From positions 1-43,163 of the forward strand of contig JACQBS010000158.1 of the NCBI GenBank assembly GCA_016194325.1: 43,163 nt of DNA, in the 5' to 3' direction. This DNA comes from Nitrospinota bacterium. GTDB taxonomy: Bacteria; Nitrospinota; Nitrospinia; UBA9942. Below, piece after piece: positions 29,266 to 37,554 of the stretch. Every line of letters begins with the position of its first letter. Within the stretch, counting starts at the first letter, position 1. Under the pieces are notes generated by a model. That model was not told where the DNA came from. It saw nothing but the letters and a program-made list of their open reading frames with translations, and searched no databases. Made by a program: the position numbers and the translations under genes.

Positions 29266-30636
29266 TTAAAAGGGGAACATTCCCCTTCCGTTACCCATCA
29301 ACTGATTAGACATTCCGAATTTTTTCATAAAACCTGGCTTTGAAAACTGCCTCATCATCTTCTTCATCTGCACAAACTGTTTTAAGAGGCGGTTTATCTC
29401 CCACACCTCTGTGCCGCTCCCCTTAGCGATTCTCTTTTTCCTGCTTCCATTTATAATTGTATGATTATTCCTTTCCTTCTTTGTCATTGAATCTATGATG
29501 GCGGCAATCCTGACAAGTTCATTTTCTTCACCAACTTTTACCTTGCCCATACCGGGTATCATGCTAACTATCTGCTCAATGGGCCCTAATTTTCTTATCT
29601 GGCTTAATTGGTCTCTAAAATCCTCCAGTGTGAAAGAATCCTCTCTCAGTTTCTTCTGCATCCTTTGGGCTGCATCTTGATTAAAAGAGTCTTGTGCCTT
29701 TTCTATAAGGGATAAGACATCCCCCATGCCAAGAATCCTTGACGCAACCCTGTCAGGGTAAAACGATTCAAATTGGTCTAATTTTTCACCTATACCGATA
29801 AACTTTATCGGTTTGCCCGTAACAGACCGTATGGATAAGGCGGCACCCCCCCTCGCATCACCGTCCATCTTTGTCAATACGATGCCGTCAATTCCGATAT
29901 GCTCATTGAATGTCTTTGCTACATTTACCGCATCCTGCCCTGTCATTGCATCGGCAACAAAGAGTATCTCATGGGGCTTTATCTCACTTTTTATATTTTT
30001 AAGCTCCTGCATTAATTCTTCATCTATATGAAGCCTGCCTGCAGTATCAATTACAATGCTCCTGCAACCCTTTTCTGATGCCTCAGCCAAAGACCTCTTA
30101 CATATATCTACAGGATTGTTTGTTCCATTTCCGTTAAAGACCGGTATGGCAAGTTCTTTACCAAGTATATTGAGCTGTTCTATGGCTGCAGGCCTGTATA
30201 CATCTGCCGCTACAAGGAGAGGCAACTGCCCCTCCTTTAAAAGTCTCCTTGCCAGTTTTGCAGATGTTGTGGTCTTTCCCGAACCCTGTAATCCTACCAT
30301 CATTATTATAGTAGGAGGCTTTGAGACAAGGGCTATACTGCTATTTGTGCCTCCCAACATAGTGGTCAGTTCTTCATTGACTATCTTAACCACCTGCTGG
30401 CCTGGTGTCAGGCTGGACATGACCTCCTGCCCAACAGCACGAACCTTTATTTTTTCAATAAACTCCTTAACTACATTCAGATTTACATCAGCCTCCAGAA
30501 GGGCAATCCTGACCTCTCTCAAGGCATCTTTTATATTGTCCTCATTGAGCTTTCCATAGCCCCTGAGCTTTTTGAAAATTGTCTCTAATTTATTTGTCAG
30601 GTTTTCAAACATAAATAATAGTTTAAACATTTTCAT
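29266..30636 (-). CDS. ffh: Signal recognition particle protein
   Basis: GLQGSGKTTTSAKLARRL, DTAGRLHIDEELM, TKMDGDARGGAALS, M domain IPGMGK...GSGTEVWEINRLLKQF. Confidence 0.97.
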   Translation of the reverse strand: MKMFKLLFMFENLTNKLETIFKKLRGYGKLNEDNIKDALREVRIALLEADVNLNVVKEFIEKIKVRAVGQEVMSSLTPGQQVVKIVNEELTTMLGGTNSSIALVSKPPTIIMMVGLQGSGKTTTSAKLARRLLKEGQLPLLVAADVYRPAAIEQLNILGKELAIPVFNGNGTNNPVDICKRSLAEASEKGCRSIVIDTAGRLHIDEELMQELKNIKSEIKPHEILFVADAMTGQDAVNVAKTFNEHIGIDGIVLTKMDGDARGGAALSIRSVTGKPIKFIGIGEKLDQFESFYPDRVASRILGMGDVLSLIEKAQDSFNQDAAQRMQKKLREDSFTLEDFRDQLSQIRKLGPIEQIVSMIPGMGKVKVGEENELVRIAAIIDSMTKKERNNHTIINGSRKKRIAKGSGTEVWEINRLLKQFVQMKKMMRQFSKPGFMKKFGMSNQLMGNGRGMFPF

Positions 30637-30687
30637 CAGGTTTTGTCAAGTATTGACTTTTTATTTGAGCTATGTCAATCTGATGCA

Positions 30688-31665
30688 ATGCTTAAATTCA
30701 TCCGCGGCTTAGAAGAGAAGGCACTCAAAAGGGAAAATATTGATTTTAATGAAGCATACCAGCTAATTACAGTTGATAACTCTTATGTGTTTGACCTCAT
30801 TGCATCTTCAAACAGAATAAGAGAGAGATTTAAAGGCAAATCAATCAGCCTCTGTTCCATCATTAACGCCAAGTCAGGCGACTGCACTGAAGACTGTGTT
30901 TTCTGTTCACAGTCTGTCCATTATAAAACTGATATACCCGAATATCCCCTTATAAGTAGTGACAAAATAGTTGAAGGGGCAAGATTGGCTATTACACACA
31001 AGGCACATAAGTTTGGTATTGTAACCAGCGGCAAGGGAATGGACAATGGAGATGAACTTTATAGAGTTTGTGAATCTATAAGAAGCCTGAAAAGTGAAAC
31101 CCCGGTTCACAGGTGTGCATCACTCGGCATATTGAGTAAAGATGCCCTTCTTAAACTGAAAGAGGCGGGGCTGCAGGAATATCACCACAATCTGGAGACT
31201 GCGAGGAGCTTCTTTTCTAATATATGCACTACCCATACATATGATGAGGATGTTGAAACTATAAGAGCAGTAAAGGAGATAGGGCTTCGGACATGCTGTG
31301 GCGGTATATTTGGAATGGGGGAGAGTATAGAGCAGAGGATAGAGCTATGCTTTAAACTGAGGGAGTTGGATGTAGATTCTATTCCATTAAACTTTCTCCA
31401 CCCCATAAAAGGGACAAAGCTGGAAAATGCGCCATCTTTAAAGCCTTTTGAGATATTAAAGATTATTGCATTATATCGTTTCATACTTCCTGACAAGGAT
31501 ATAAAGATAGCAGGCGGCAGGGAATATAATCTGCGTGACCTCCAATCACTTGTTTTTGCTGCCGGTGCAAATTCTATTATGGTGGGAAATTATCTTACTG
31601 TAAAGGGGAGGAGATATGAAGAGGATTTGCAGATGATTAAGGATATGGGGTTGGAGATAAAATAA
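30688..31665 (+). CDS. bioB: Biotin synthase
   Basis: CSIINAKSGDCTEDCVFCSQSVHY, GIVTSGKG, YHHNLETARSFF, CCGGIFGMGES, NFLHPIKGTKLE; start inferred at an internal Met. Confidence 0.94.
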   Translation: MLKFIRGLEEKALKRENIDFNEAYQLITVDNSYVFDLIASSNRIRERFKGKSISLCSIINAKSGDCTEDCVFCSQSVHYKTDIPEYPLISSDKIVEGARLAITHKAHKFGIVTSGKGMDNGDELYRVCESIRSLKSETPVHRCASLGILSKDALLKLKEAGLQEYHHNLETARSFFSNICTTHTYDEDVETIRAVKEIGLRTCCGGIFGMGESIEQRIELCFKLRELDVDSIPLNFLHPIKGTKLENAPSLKPFEILKIIALYRFILPDKDIKIAGGREYNLRDLQSLVFAAGANSIMVGNYLTVKGRRYEEDLQMIKDMGLEIK

Positions 31666-31766
31666 GAGTCAAAGTATCAGAGTATCAAAGTGTCAGAGCA
31701 ATATAAGGATGAAGGCTTTGAGCTTATTTTTACTTTGACACTATGACACTTTGACTCTTTGACACT
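31664..31766. repeat. Period-8 short-repeat inverted arms between bioB and bioF
   Basis: agtcaaagtatcagagtatcaaagtgtcag...tgacactatgacactttgactctttgacact. Confidence 0.85.
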
Positions 31767-31771
31767 TATTT

Positions 31772-32971
31772 ATGGATTTTATAGATGATGAGCTTGCGGA
31801 ATTGAAGAGGGAGGGGCTTTATAGGGAATTAAAAATTATAGAAGGAGAGCAGGGGAATAGGGTAAGGATTGGTGGAAGGGAGGTAATCCTTCTTTCATCC
31901 AATAATTATCTTGGACTTGCCTCACATCCTGAAATAAAAAAGGCTGCTGTTTCAGCAATAGAGAAATTTGGATGCGGTTCAGGTGCGTCAAGGCTGATTT
32001 CTGGCAGTATGGAACTCCATAAGGAATTGGAGGAGAGGATTGCATCTTTTAAGAAAACAGAGTCAGCCATTTTATTTAATTCGGGATATACAGCAAACTT
32101 AGGTGTCCTATCTTCTATATGCGGAAAGGGAGATGTAATATTTTGTGATAAGCTGAATCACGCAAGCATTATTGACGGGTGTCTGTTAAGCGGGGCAGAG
32201 TTAAAGAGGTATCCGCATAAAGATATTGATGCACTTGAGAGGTTGATTAAGTTAACCCCCCTATCCCCTCCTTATATAAGGGGGGGAGCGAGGGGGGGTA
32301 AGAAGAGGCTTATTGTTACAGACGGGATATTCAGTATGGACGGGGATATTGCCCCTTTAAAAGAGATAGTCGTGCTTGCAAAGAGGTATTCGGCTATTTT
32401 AATGGTGGATGATGCCCATGCCACAGGCGTTCTTGGTAAGGATGGAAGGGGCACGGGTGAGTATTTCGGATTGAATGACAGTATAGATATAATTATGGGG
32501 ACATTGAGTAAGGCGGTTGGCTCTTTTGGAGGTTTTGTTGCCGGAAGGAAAAAGTTGATTGAGTTTCTTATTAATAAGGCGAGGAGTTTTATATACACTA
32601 CCTCCCTTCCGCCATCAGTTATTGCATCATCAATCGCCGCCATTGACATTATAGAGAGAGGGGACAATTTAAGAGATTTATTGTGGAAGAATGTCAGTTA
32701 TTTAAAAGATGGGCTTACGAATATAGGATTTGATATAATGGGAAGCGAGTCACAGATTATACCTGTATTTGTTGGTGATACTCATAGGGCTGTTGAGATG
32801 AGTCAGATGCTCTTAAAAGAAGGTGTTTTTGTTCAGGGGATTCGTCCCCCGACAGTCCCGCAGGGTAAATCAAGACTGAGGGTTACAGTGATGGCAACTC
32901 ACAGTAAGGCTGACTTAGATACTGCGTTAGCGTCATTTGAAAAGGCAGGAAAAAAACTGGAGATTGTATGA
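31772..32971 (+). CDS. bioF: 8-amino-7-oxononanoate synthase (alpha-oxoamine synthase family)
   Basis: SSNNYLGLASHPEIKKAA, GSGASRLISGSMELHKELEERIA, DDAHATGVLGKDGRGTGE, TLSKAVGSFGGFVAG. Confidence 0.93.
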   Translation: MDFIDDELAELKREGLYRELKIIEGEQGNRVRIGGREVILLSSNNYLGLASHPEIKKAAVSAIEKFGCGSGASRLISGSMELHKELEERIASFKKTESAILFNSGYTANLGVLSSICGKGDVIFCDKLNHASIIDGCLLSGAELKRYPHKDIDALERLIKLTPLSPPYIRGGARGGKKRLIVTDGIFSMDGDIAPLKEIVVLAKRYSAILMVDDAHATGVLGKDGRGTGEYFGLNDSIDIIMGTLSKAVGSFGGFVAGRKKLIEFLINKARSFIYTTSLPPSVIASSIAAIDIIERGDNLRDLLWKNVSYLKDGLTNIGFDIMGSESQIIPVFVGDTHRAVEMSQMLLKEGVFVQGIRPPTVPQGKSRLRVTVMATHSKADLDTALASFEKAGKKLEIV

Positions 32972-33849
32972 CTATTGCAAAGATCAAGATATTATTAGTT
33001 GAGAGTGATACTGTCAGTAGAGAGTCAGCAATGAATGTTATGAGCAGTCAGTTAGGGCTTAATGATATTGTAACTGCCAGCGAGGGTGGTGAGGCACTAA
33101 ACAGGGTTATTGAATATACCATAGATGATGGCATGGCATCCCTCTTTGCAGGCAAGAAGGCTCCAAAGAGATGTGCTATAAACCTTGTCCTTTTAAACTG
33201 GAAAATAAATGGAATGTCGGCATGCGATTTTTTAAAAGAGGTTAGAAAACAGTTTGATAAAAAAACTCTGCCGGTTATTGTCATGACACCGGGAGATAAT
33301 AAAGAGGATATTATAAAGGCTGTCGGGGCAGGGGCAAATAATTTTATAATCACCCCTATAAATTCAGAGACGCTCAACAGGAAAATGGCAGAGGTGCTTG
33401 AAAAACCTGCCGTTGTTGAGGCAAAAACATCGCAGCAGAGCCAGTCCAAGCAAAGTCAAACTGCAGGTGTATCGTGGTATGGGAAGATTGAACCTAAAAG
33501 TAAGGAAAAGAAGGTAAAAGAGGAGTCTGCCAGATTGATTGGGGCATTCTATGAAAAACCCAAAACATCCCCGGCAAATCAGGAATCAAAGGGAGAAGCC
33601 CAAACGATAGATATATCACAGAAGATAGATGGTCACTATCACGAGGAGGTTAATGTGGTAGGCGGTGGGACGAATTGTTATTGGGCAAGGGATGTAGAGG
33701 GAAAGGATGTGGTAAATCTGGAGTATGTATCTGCAAAGGGTCGCCCAAGTGGAATACAGGTAAAGGTCATTCCAAAATCAGAGTTTGCTTCAAAATATAA
33801 ACTATGCACTGAGGATACATGTTCTATTCTGAAAAGACTAAAGGGATAA
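32968..33849 (+). CDS. Receiver-like domain protein with C-terminal extension; canonical Asp appears replaced by Asn
   Basis: KILLVESDTVSRESAMNVM..., NLVLLNWKINGMSACDFLKEVR, PVIVMTPGDNKEDIIKAVGAGANNFIITPI. Confidence 0.75.
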   Translation: MTIAKIKILLVESDTVSRESAMNVMSSQLGLNDIVTASEGGEALNRVIEYTIDDGMASLFAGKKAPKRCAINLVLLNWKINGMSACDFLKEVRKQFDKKTLPVIVMTPGDNKEDIIKAVGAGANNFIITPINSETLNRKMAEVLEKPAVVEAKTSQQSQSKQSQTAGVSWYGKIEPKSKEKKVKEESARLIGAFYEKPKTSPANQESKGEAQTIDISQKIDGHYHEEVNVVGGGTNCYWARDVEGKDVVNLEYVSAKGRPSGIQVKVIPKSEFASKYKLCTEDTCSILKRLKG

Positions 33850-33854
33850 TCAAG

Positions 33855-33975
33855 ATGCAGGATGCAAGATGCAAGAAAGCTCAAAGCTCAAGGCTCAAGG
33901 CTCAAAGGGGACTTCTTTCAGTTTTCAGCTTTCAGCTTTCAGCTTGTTTCTTGCTTCTTATTTCTTGCTTCTTGT
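33855..33975 (+). repeat. Compound heptad short-repeat tract (CAAGATG / GCTCAAR / TTTCAGC / TTGCTTC)
   Basis: atgcaggatgcaagatgcaagaaagctcaaagctcaaggctcaaggctcaaagg...cagttttcagctttcagctttcagcttgtttcttgcttcttatttcttgcttcttg. Confidence 0.9.
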
Positions 33976-34385
33976 TCATTGCATCAAAACCTATTCCGCC
34001 GATAGAGGTAATAATAGGGCTTTCAAAACAACCTGTGGTCCCAGGCATTGCCATTGTAAATCTTAAAGTAATTCCTCTTGTAGAACATTCAAATATAGAT
34101 ATCCAGATAGAACTCCCTGAAAAACTCAGATTGGTCAGTGGTATTAAAAAATGGAATGGCATATTGGAAGCAGATAAAACAGAGACATTCCAGTATCAGA
34201 TATATGTTCCTGATAGTAAAACTTACGAGTTAAAGGCGGTTATTATATTGAGGATGATTACTGGCGAGACTGTAAGGAGAGAGGAAACCTTAGAGATAAA
34301 TCCTGTTGCTAAAAAGAATGAATATAAAAAAAATCATATAAAAGAAGGAAAGGACAGGGGAGTTATTGAGTTTAAGGGAGAATAG
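33855..34385 (+). CDS. Small exported protein whose signal peptide is encoded by short-repeat DNA
   Basis: MQDARCKKAQSSRLKAQRGLLSVFSFQLSACFLLLISCFLFIASKPIPPIEVIIG...; hydrophobic stretch overlaps heptad repeats. Confidence 0.65.
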   Translation: MQDARCKKAQSSRLKAQRGLLSVFSFQLSACFLLLISCFLFIASKPIPPIEVIIGLSKQPVVPGIAIVNLKVIPLVEHSNIDIQIELPEKLRLVSGIKKWNGILEADKTETFQYQIYVPDSKTYELKAVIILRMITGETVRREETLEINPVAKKNEYKKNHIKEGKDRGVIEFKGE

Positions 34386-34386
34386 A

Positions 34387-34520
34387 GATACAAGAGGCAA
34401 GATGCAAGATGCAAGATGCAAGAAAGTTCAAGGCTCAAGGCTCAAAGGGGACTTCTTTCAACTTTCAGCTTTCAGCTTTCAGCTTTTTTCTTGCCTCTTG
34501 TCTCTTGTCTCTTGCCTCTT
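34387..34520 (+). repeat. Second copy of the compound heptad short-repeat tract
   Basis: gatacaagaggcaagatgcaagatgcaagatgcaagaaagttcaaggctcaaggctcaaaggggacttctttcaactttcagctttcagctttcagc...cttgcctcttgtctcttgtctcttgcctc. Confidence 0.92.
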
Positions 34521-36000
34521 TTTTTTTGCCTCCTGTGGCAGTGGCGGGGGTGGTTCATCAGGCAGCACATCAACTACTCCAATTAGTGGCAAAACAACGG
34601 TTTCAGGTGCAGTCCAGTTTGAGGATAGGACATTTGATTCAACAGGATTTACGGGTACGCAGAATAAGGCAGTAAGGTATGCCGATATTGAGATTGTCAA
34701 TTCATCAAATTCCAGTGTTATTGCCTCTACATCAACCGATGTAAACGGAAACTATTCTATAACTCTTTCACCCCCCTCCTCAAATGTATATGTCAGATGC
34801 CTTACATCCACATCAGTTGGATTTAGTAAGGGGACTAAGTCATACAACATAGAGATTGTTAATGGGAGCAGTAGTGTATATTCAGTAGTCTCTGATGTTT
34901 TCAGCGCGGCTTCAGTTGGAACTTATTCAAAAAATCTTACTGCATCGTTGGTTAGTGGTGCAGGAGGACCGTTTAATATTTTAGATGCATTGGTAGACGG
35001 GGCTGAGTTTGTAGCTATAAAGAACGGCAGTTTCACATCAAGTAAAGTTAAGGCAGTTTGGTATGACGGTAATACTGATGGGACATATTATAGCCCTGCA
35101 ACAAATGAAATAAAATTCCTTGGAAAATCTACAGATAATGATTGCTATGATGATATGGTAATACTCCATGAATTTGGCCATTGGGTATCAAATAATTTTT
35201 CAAAGGATAACTCTCCCGGCGGAACACATACAATAACAGGACATTACGATATAAGGCTTGCATGGTCTGAAGGGTGGGCAACATTTTTTGGCAGTAGTAT
35301 CAGGAGTTATGCCGGCTATTCAAATTCAGAGTATTATATTGATACTACAGGCGGGAGCGGTAACGGAAATCTTTTATTTTCCTATGAAATAAAAACACCT
35401 TCATATTCATCCCTCGCAACAGGCTCTGATAATGAGTTGTCAGTATCATCTGTCCTTTGGAATATATTCTTATCAGCAGGTTTTAGTGGTGTATGGGATG
35501 TATCAAAGAATTATTTACCATCAGCAGTAGAGGTGAGTTTAGAAGACTTCTGGGACGGCTGGTTTGTTAGGGGGCAGGGCATCACGCTCAATCCATACTC
35601 TATATTCAGTGCAAGGTCTATTGAATATTCATCAGACAGCTATGAGAGTGACAACAACAGAAGTCAGGCAAAGACAGTAACCCTTGGTACATCTTATCAC
35701 CACACCTACTATCCTTTAGGTGATGAAGACTGGATAAGTTTTAGTGCTACAAGCGGAATTACTTATACTATAGAAACACTAAATCTTACAAATGGTGCGG
35801 ATACACATCTTTTTCTTTACAATACTGACGGGGCTACTCTGATTACATCCAATGATGACAGGTCTCTAAGTGGTACTGATAAGTCCTCTCTTATAACATG
35901 GACTGCAACTGCAACAGGGACATATTATGTGAGGTCAAAGGCATATTCAGATTCAGGTGCAATATCAACCTATGGCTCTTACAATTTAAGGGTGCAGTAA
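34402..36000 (+). CDS. Lipoprotein, putative HExxH-like metallopeptidase with C-terminal PPC-type domain
   Basis: Lipobox LFFFASC-GSGGGG; MVILHEFGHWVSNNF; WSEGWATFFGS; C-terminal DEDWISFSATSGITYTIETLNL...TGTYYVRSKAYS. Confidence 0.75.
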   Translation: MQDARCKKVQGSRLKGDFFQLSAFSFQLFSCLLSLVSCLFFFASCGSGGGGSSGSTSTTPISGKTTVSGAVQFEDRTFDSTGFTGTQNKAVRYADIEIVNSSNSSVIASTSTDVNGNYSITLSPPSSNVYVRCLTSTSVGFSKGTKSYNIEIVNGSSSVYSVVSDVFSAASVGTYSKNLTASLVSGAGGPFNILDALVDGAEFVAIKNGSFTSSKVKAVWYDGNTDGTYYSPATNEIKFLGKSTDNDCYDDMVILHEFGHWVSNNFSKDNSPGGTHTITGHYDIRLAWSEGWATFFGSSIRSYAGYSNSEYYIDTTGGSGNGNLLFSYEIKTPSYSSLATGSDNELSVSSVLWNIFLSAGFSGVWDVSKNYLPSAVEVSLEDFWDGWFVRGQGITLNPYSIFSARSIEYSSDSYESDNNRSQAKTVTLGTSYHHTYYPLGDEDWISFSATSGITYTIETLNLTNGADTHLFLYNTDGATLITSNDDRSLSGTDKSSLITWTATATGTYYVRSKAYSDSGAISTYGSYNLRVQ

Positions 36001-36008
36001 GAGGGCAG

Positions 36009-37538
36009 ATGACAGAATACAGAATACAGAATACAGAAGGCAGACAGAGCTCATTGCTAATTAATAATATCTGTTGTCTGTTGTCTGTTTCTGTCTTCTT
36101 AATTGTTGGATGTGCCACTTCCCTGCCTGTGATACAGCAGACAGGTCATAATAAAAATATAGAGAATAAAAGCCCTGATGCGGATGAACAGAAGGCTAAA
36201 CAATATGAGACAGGAAACTATCAGCCCTTTTTTGACTATACCTATGATGGAGAGAAAAATATAACCCGATATAATATTTTGGGCCCTTTTATAACAATTG
36301 AAAAGGAGGCGCAAAAAGAGGAGAAGATATTCAGGCCATTTTATTCTAAGACAGAAGATAAAAAGGAGGGGACAAGTGATGTGGATGTTATCTATCCCCT
36401 CGGCAAATATAAAAGGAATCCTGAGGAGAGTTCATCAAGGTTTACGCCTCTTTTTACATCAAGAAAGGAATTTAAAGAAACAGAAGGGAAGAAAAGGGAC
36501 TTTGGCTTCTTCCCGGTATTCTGGGGGAGGACGGAGGATGGTGAGGGTTACGGCGGTTTGTTTCCAATTTATGGCGATATGAGGAAGAGGTTTGGCAAGG
36601 ATGAGATAAAATTTGTTTTATGGCCTATTTATACGAGGACGAGAGATGATAAAACAGTAAATAAAGACTTTATCTGGCCTATCTTTTCAACAACTACAGG
36701 TGAAAAGGAGTCGGGATTTAGAATGTGGCCCCTCTTCGGTTATAAGGAAAAGGAGGGTGAATACTCAAAAAAGTTTTTCCTCTGGCCGCTAATCCATTAT
36801 CAAAATACAGACCTTGATACATCACGTCCCAAGAAATACAGGGCATTCCTCCCCCTTTATGCCTCTGAAACATCTCCTAACAGGGTTACAAAGAGTATCA
36901 TCTGGCCATTCTTTAACTATCTCCATGATGATGATGAAAATCTTACACTCTGGGATTTCCCATGGCCCATTATTCAGAAAGGGAAGGGGGATAATTTAAA
37001 TGTTTTTAAAGTATTTCCCATATACGGTTACAGAGATAAAGAACATCTGAACGAGCGCTTCTTTCTCTGGCCTATTTATACATACAAAAGGGAATATCCT
37101 GAAGACTCAGAAAAGATAGTCCACAGGTTTTTGCTCATAAGCAAATATGAAAAAGAATTATGGAATAAAGAAGAAAGGGGTAATTTTCAGTTAAGGGTAT
37201 GGCCCCTTTTTAATTACAAAAGCAGAAAGGATGGGGAGACCATCTTTCACTTCCCGGAGATAATTCCTATTGAGACTGAGGGTTTTGAGAAGAACTATGC
37301 CCCAATCTTCAGGCTATATGAGTATGATTCAAATATAAAAGGTGAGATGGAATCAAGATTATTATGGGGTCTCTATTCTCATAAGAAGAATGACTTTGGC
37401 GAGTTTATAGATTTATCATTTCTTATATCCTATGAAAAAAGGGGAGACGGGGGGTGCTTTTCAATATTGAAGGGGCTTTTAGAGCTTGGCAAAAAGAATG
37501 GTAAAAGCTATTTCAAGGTTTTATACATACCTTTTTAA
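36009..37538 (+). CDS. Lipoprotein with recurrent WPxF/Y motifs (family not recognised)
   Basis: Lipobox VFLIVGC; repeated LWPIYTR, IWPIFST, MWPLFGY, LWPLIHY, IWPFFNY, FPWPIIQ, LWPIYTY, VWPLFNY. Confidence 0.75.
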   Translation: MTEYRIQNTEGRQSSLLINNICCLLSVSVFLIVGCATSLPVIQQTGHNKNIENKSPDADEQKAKQYETGNYQPFFDYTYDGEKNITRYNILGPFITIEKEAQKEEKIFRPFYSKTEDKKEGTSDVDVIYPLGKYKRNPEESSSRFTPLFTSRKEFKETEGKKRDFGFFPVFWGRTEDGEGYGGLFPIYGDMRKRFGKDEIKFVLWPIYTRTRDDKTVNKDFIWPIFSTTTGEKESGFRMWPLFGYKEKEGEYSKKFFLWPLIHYQNTDLDTSRPKKYRAFLPLYASETSPNRVTKSIIWPFFNYLHDDDENLTLWDFPWPIIQKGKGDNLNVFKVFPIYGYRDKEHLNERFFLWPIYTYKREYPEDSEKIVHRFLLISKYEKELWNKEERGNFQLRVWPLFNYKSRKDGETIFHFPEIIPIETEGFEKNYAPIFRLYEYDSNIKGEMESRLLWGLYSHKKNDFGEFIDLSFLISYEKRGDGGCFSILKGLLELGKKNGKSYFKVLYIPF

Positions 37539-37554
37539 GGAGGTATATTTTTAA

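Noticed and set aside
30637-30687. Riboswitch or BirA operator upstream of bioB
   Set aside because: I could not recognise a conserved riboswitch or clear dyad operator in the short ffh-bioB gap
33869-34066. Overlapping ORF MQESSKLKAQGSKGTSFSFQLSAF...
   Set aside because: Alternative-frame reading of the heptad repeats; no downstream domain. Mentioned only as a consequence of period-7 coding
34409-34675. Overlapping ORF MQDARKFKAQGSKGTSFNFQLSAF...
   Set aside because: Alternative frame of the repeat tract, ends soon after; the lipoprotein frame has a lipobox and long coding sequence
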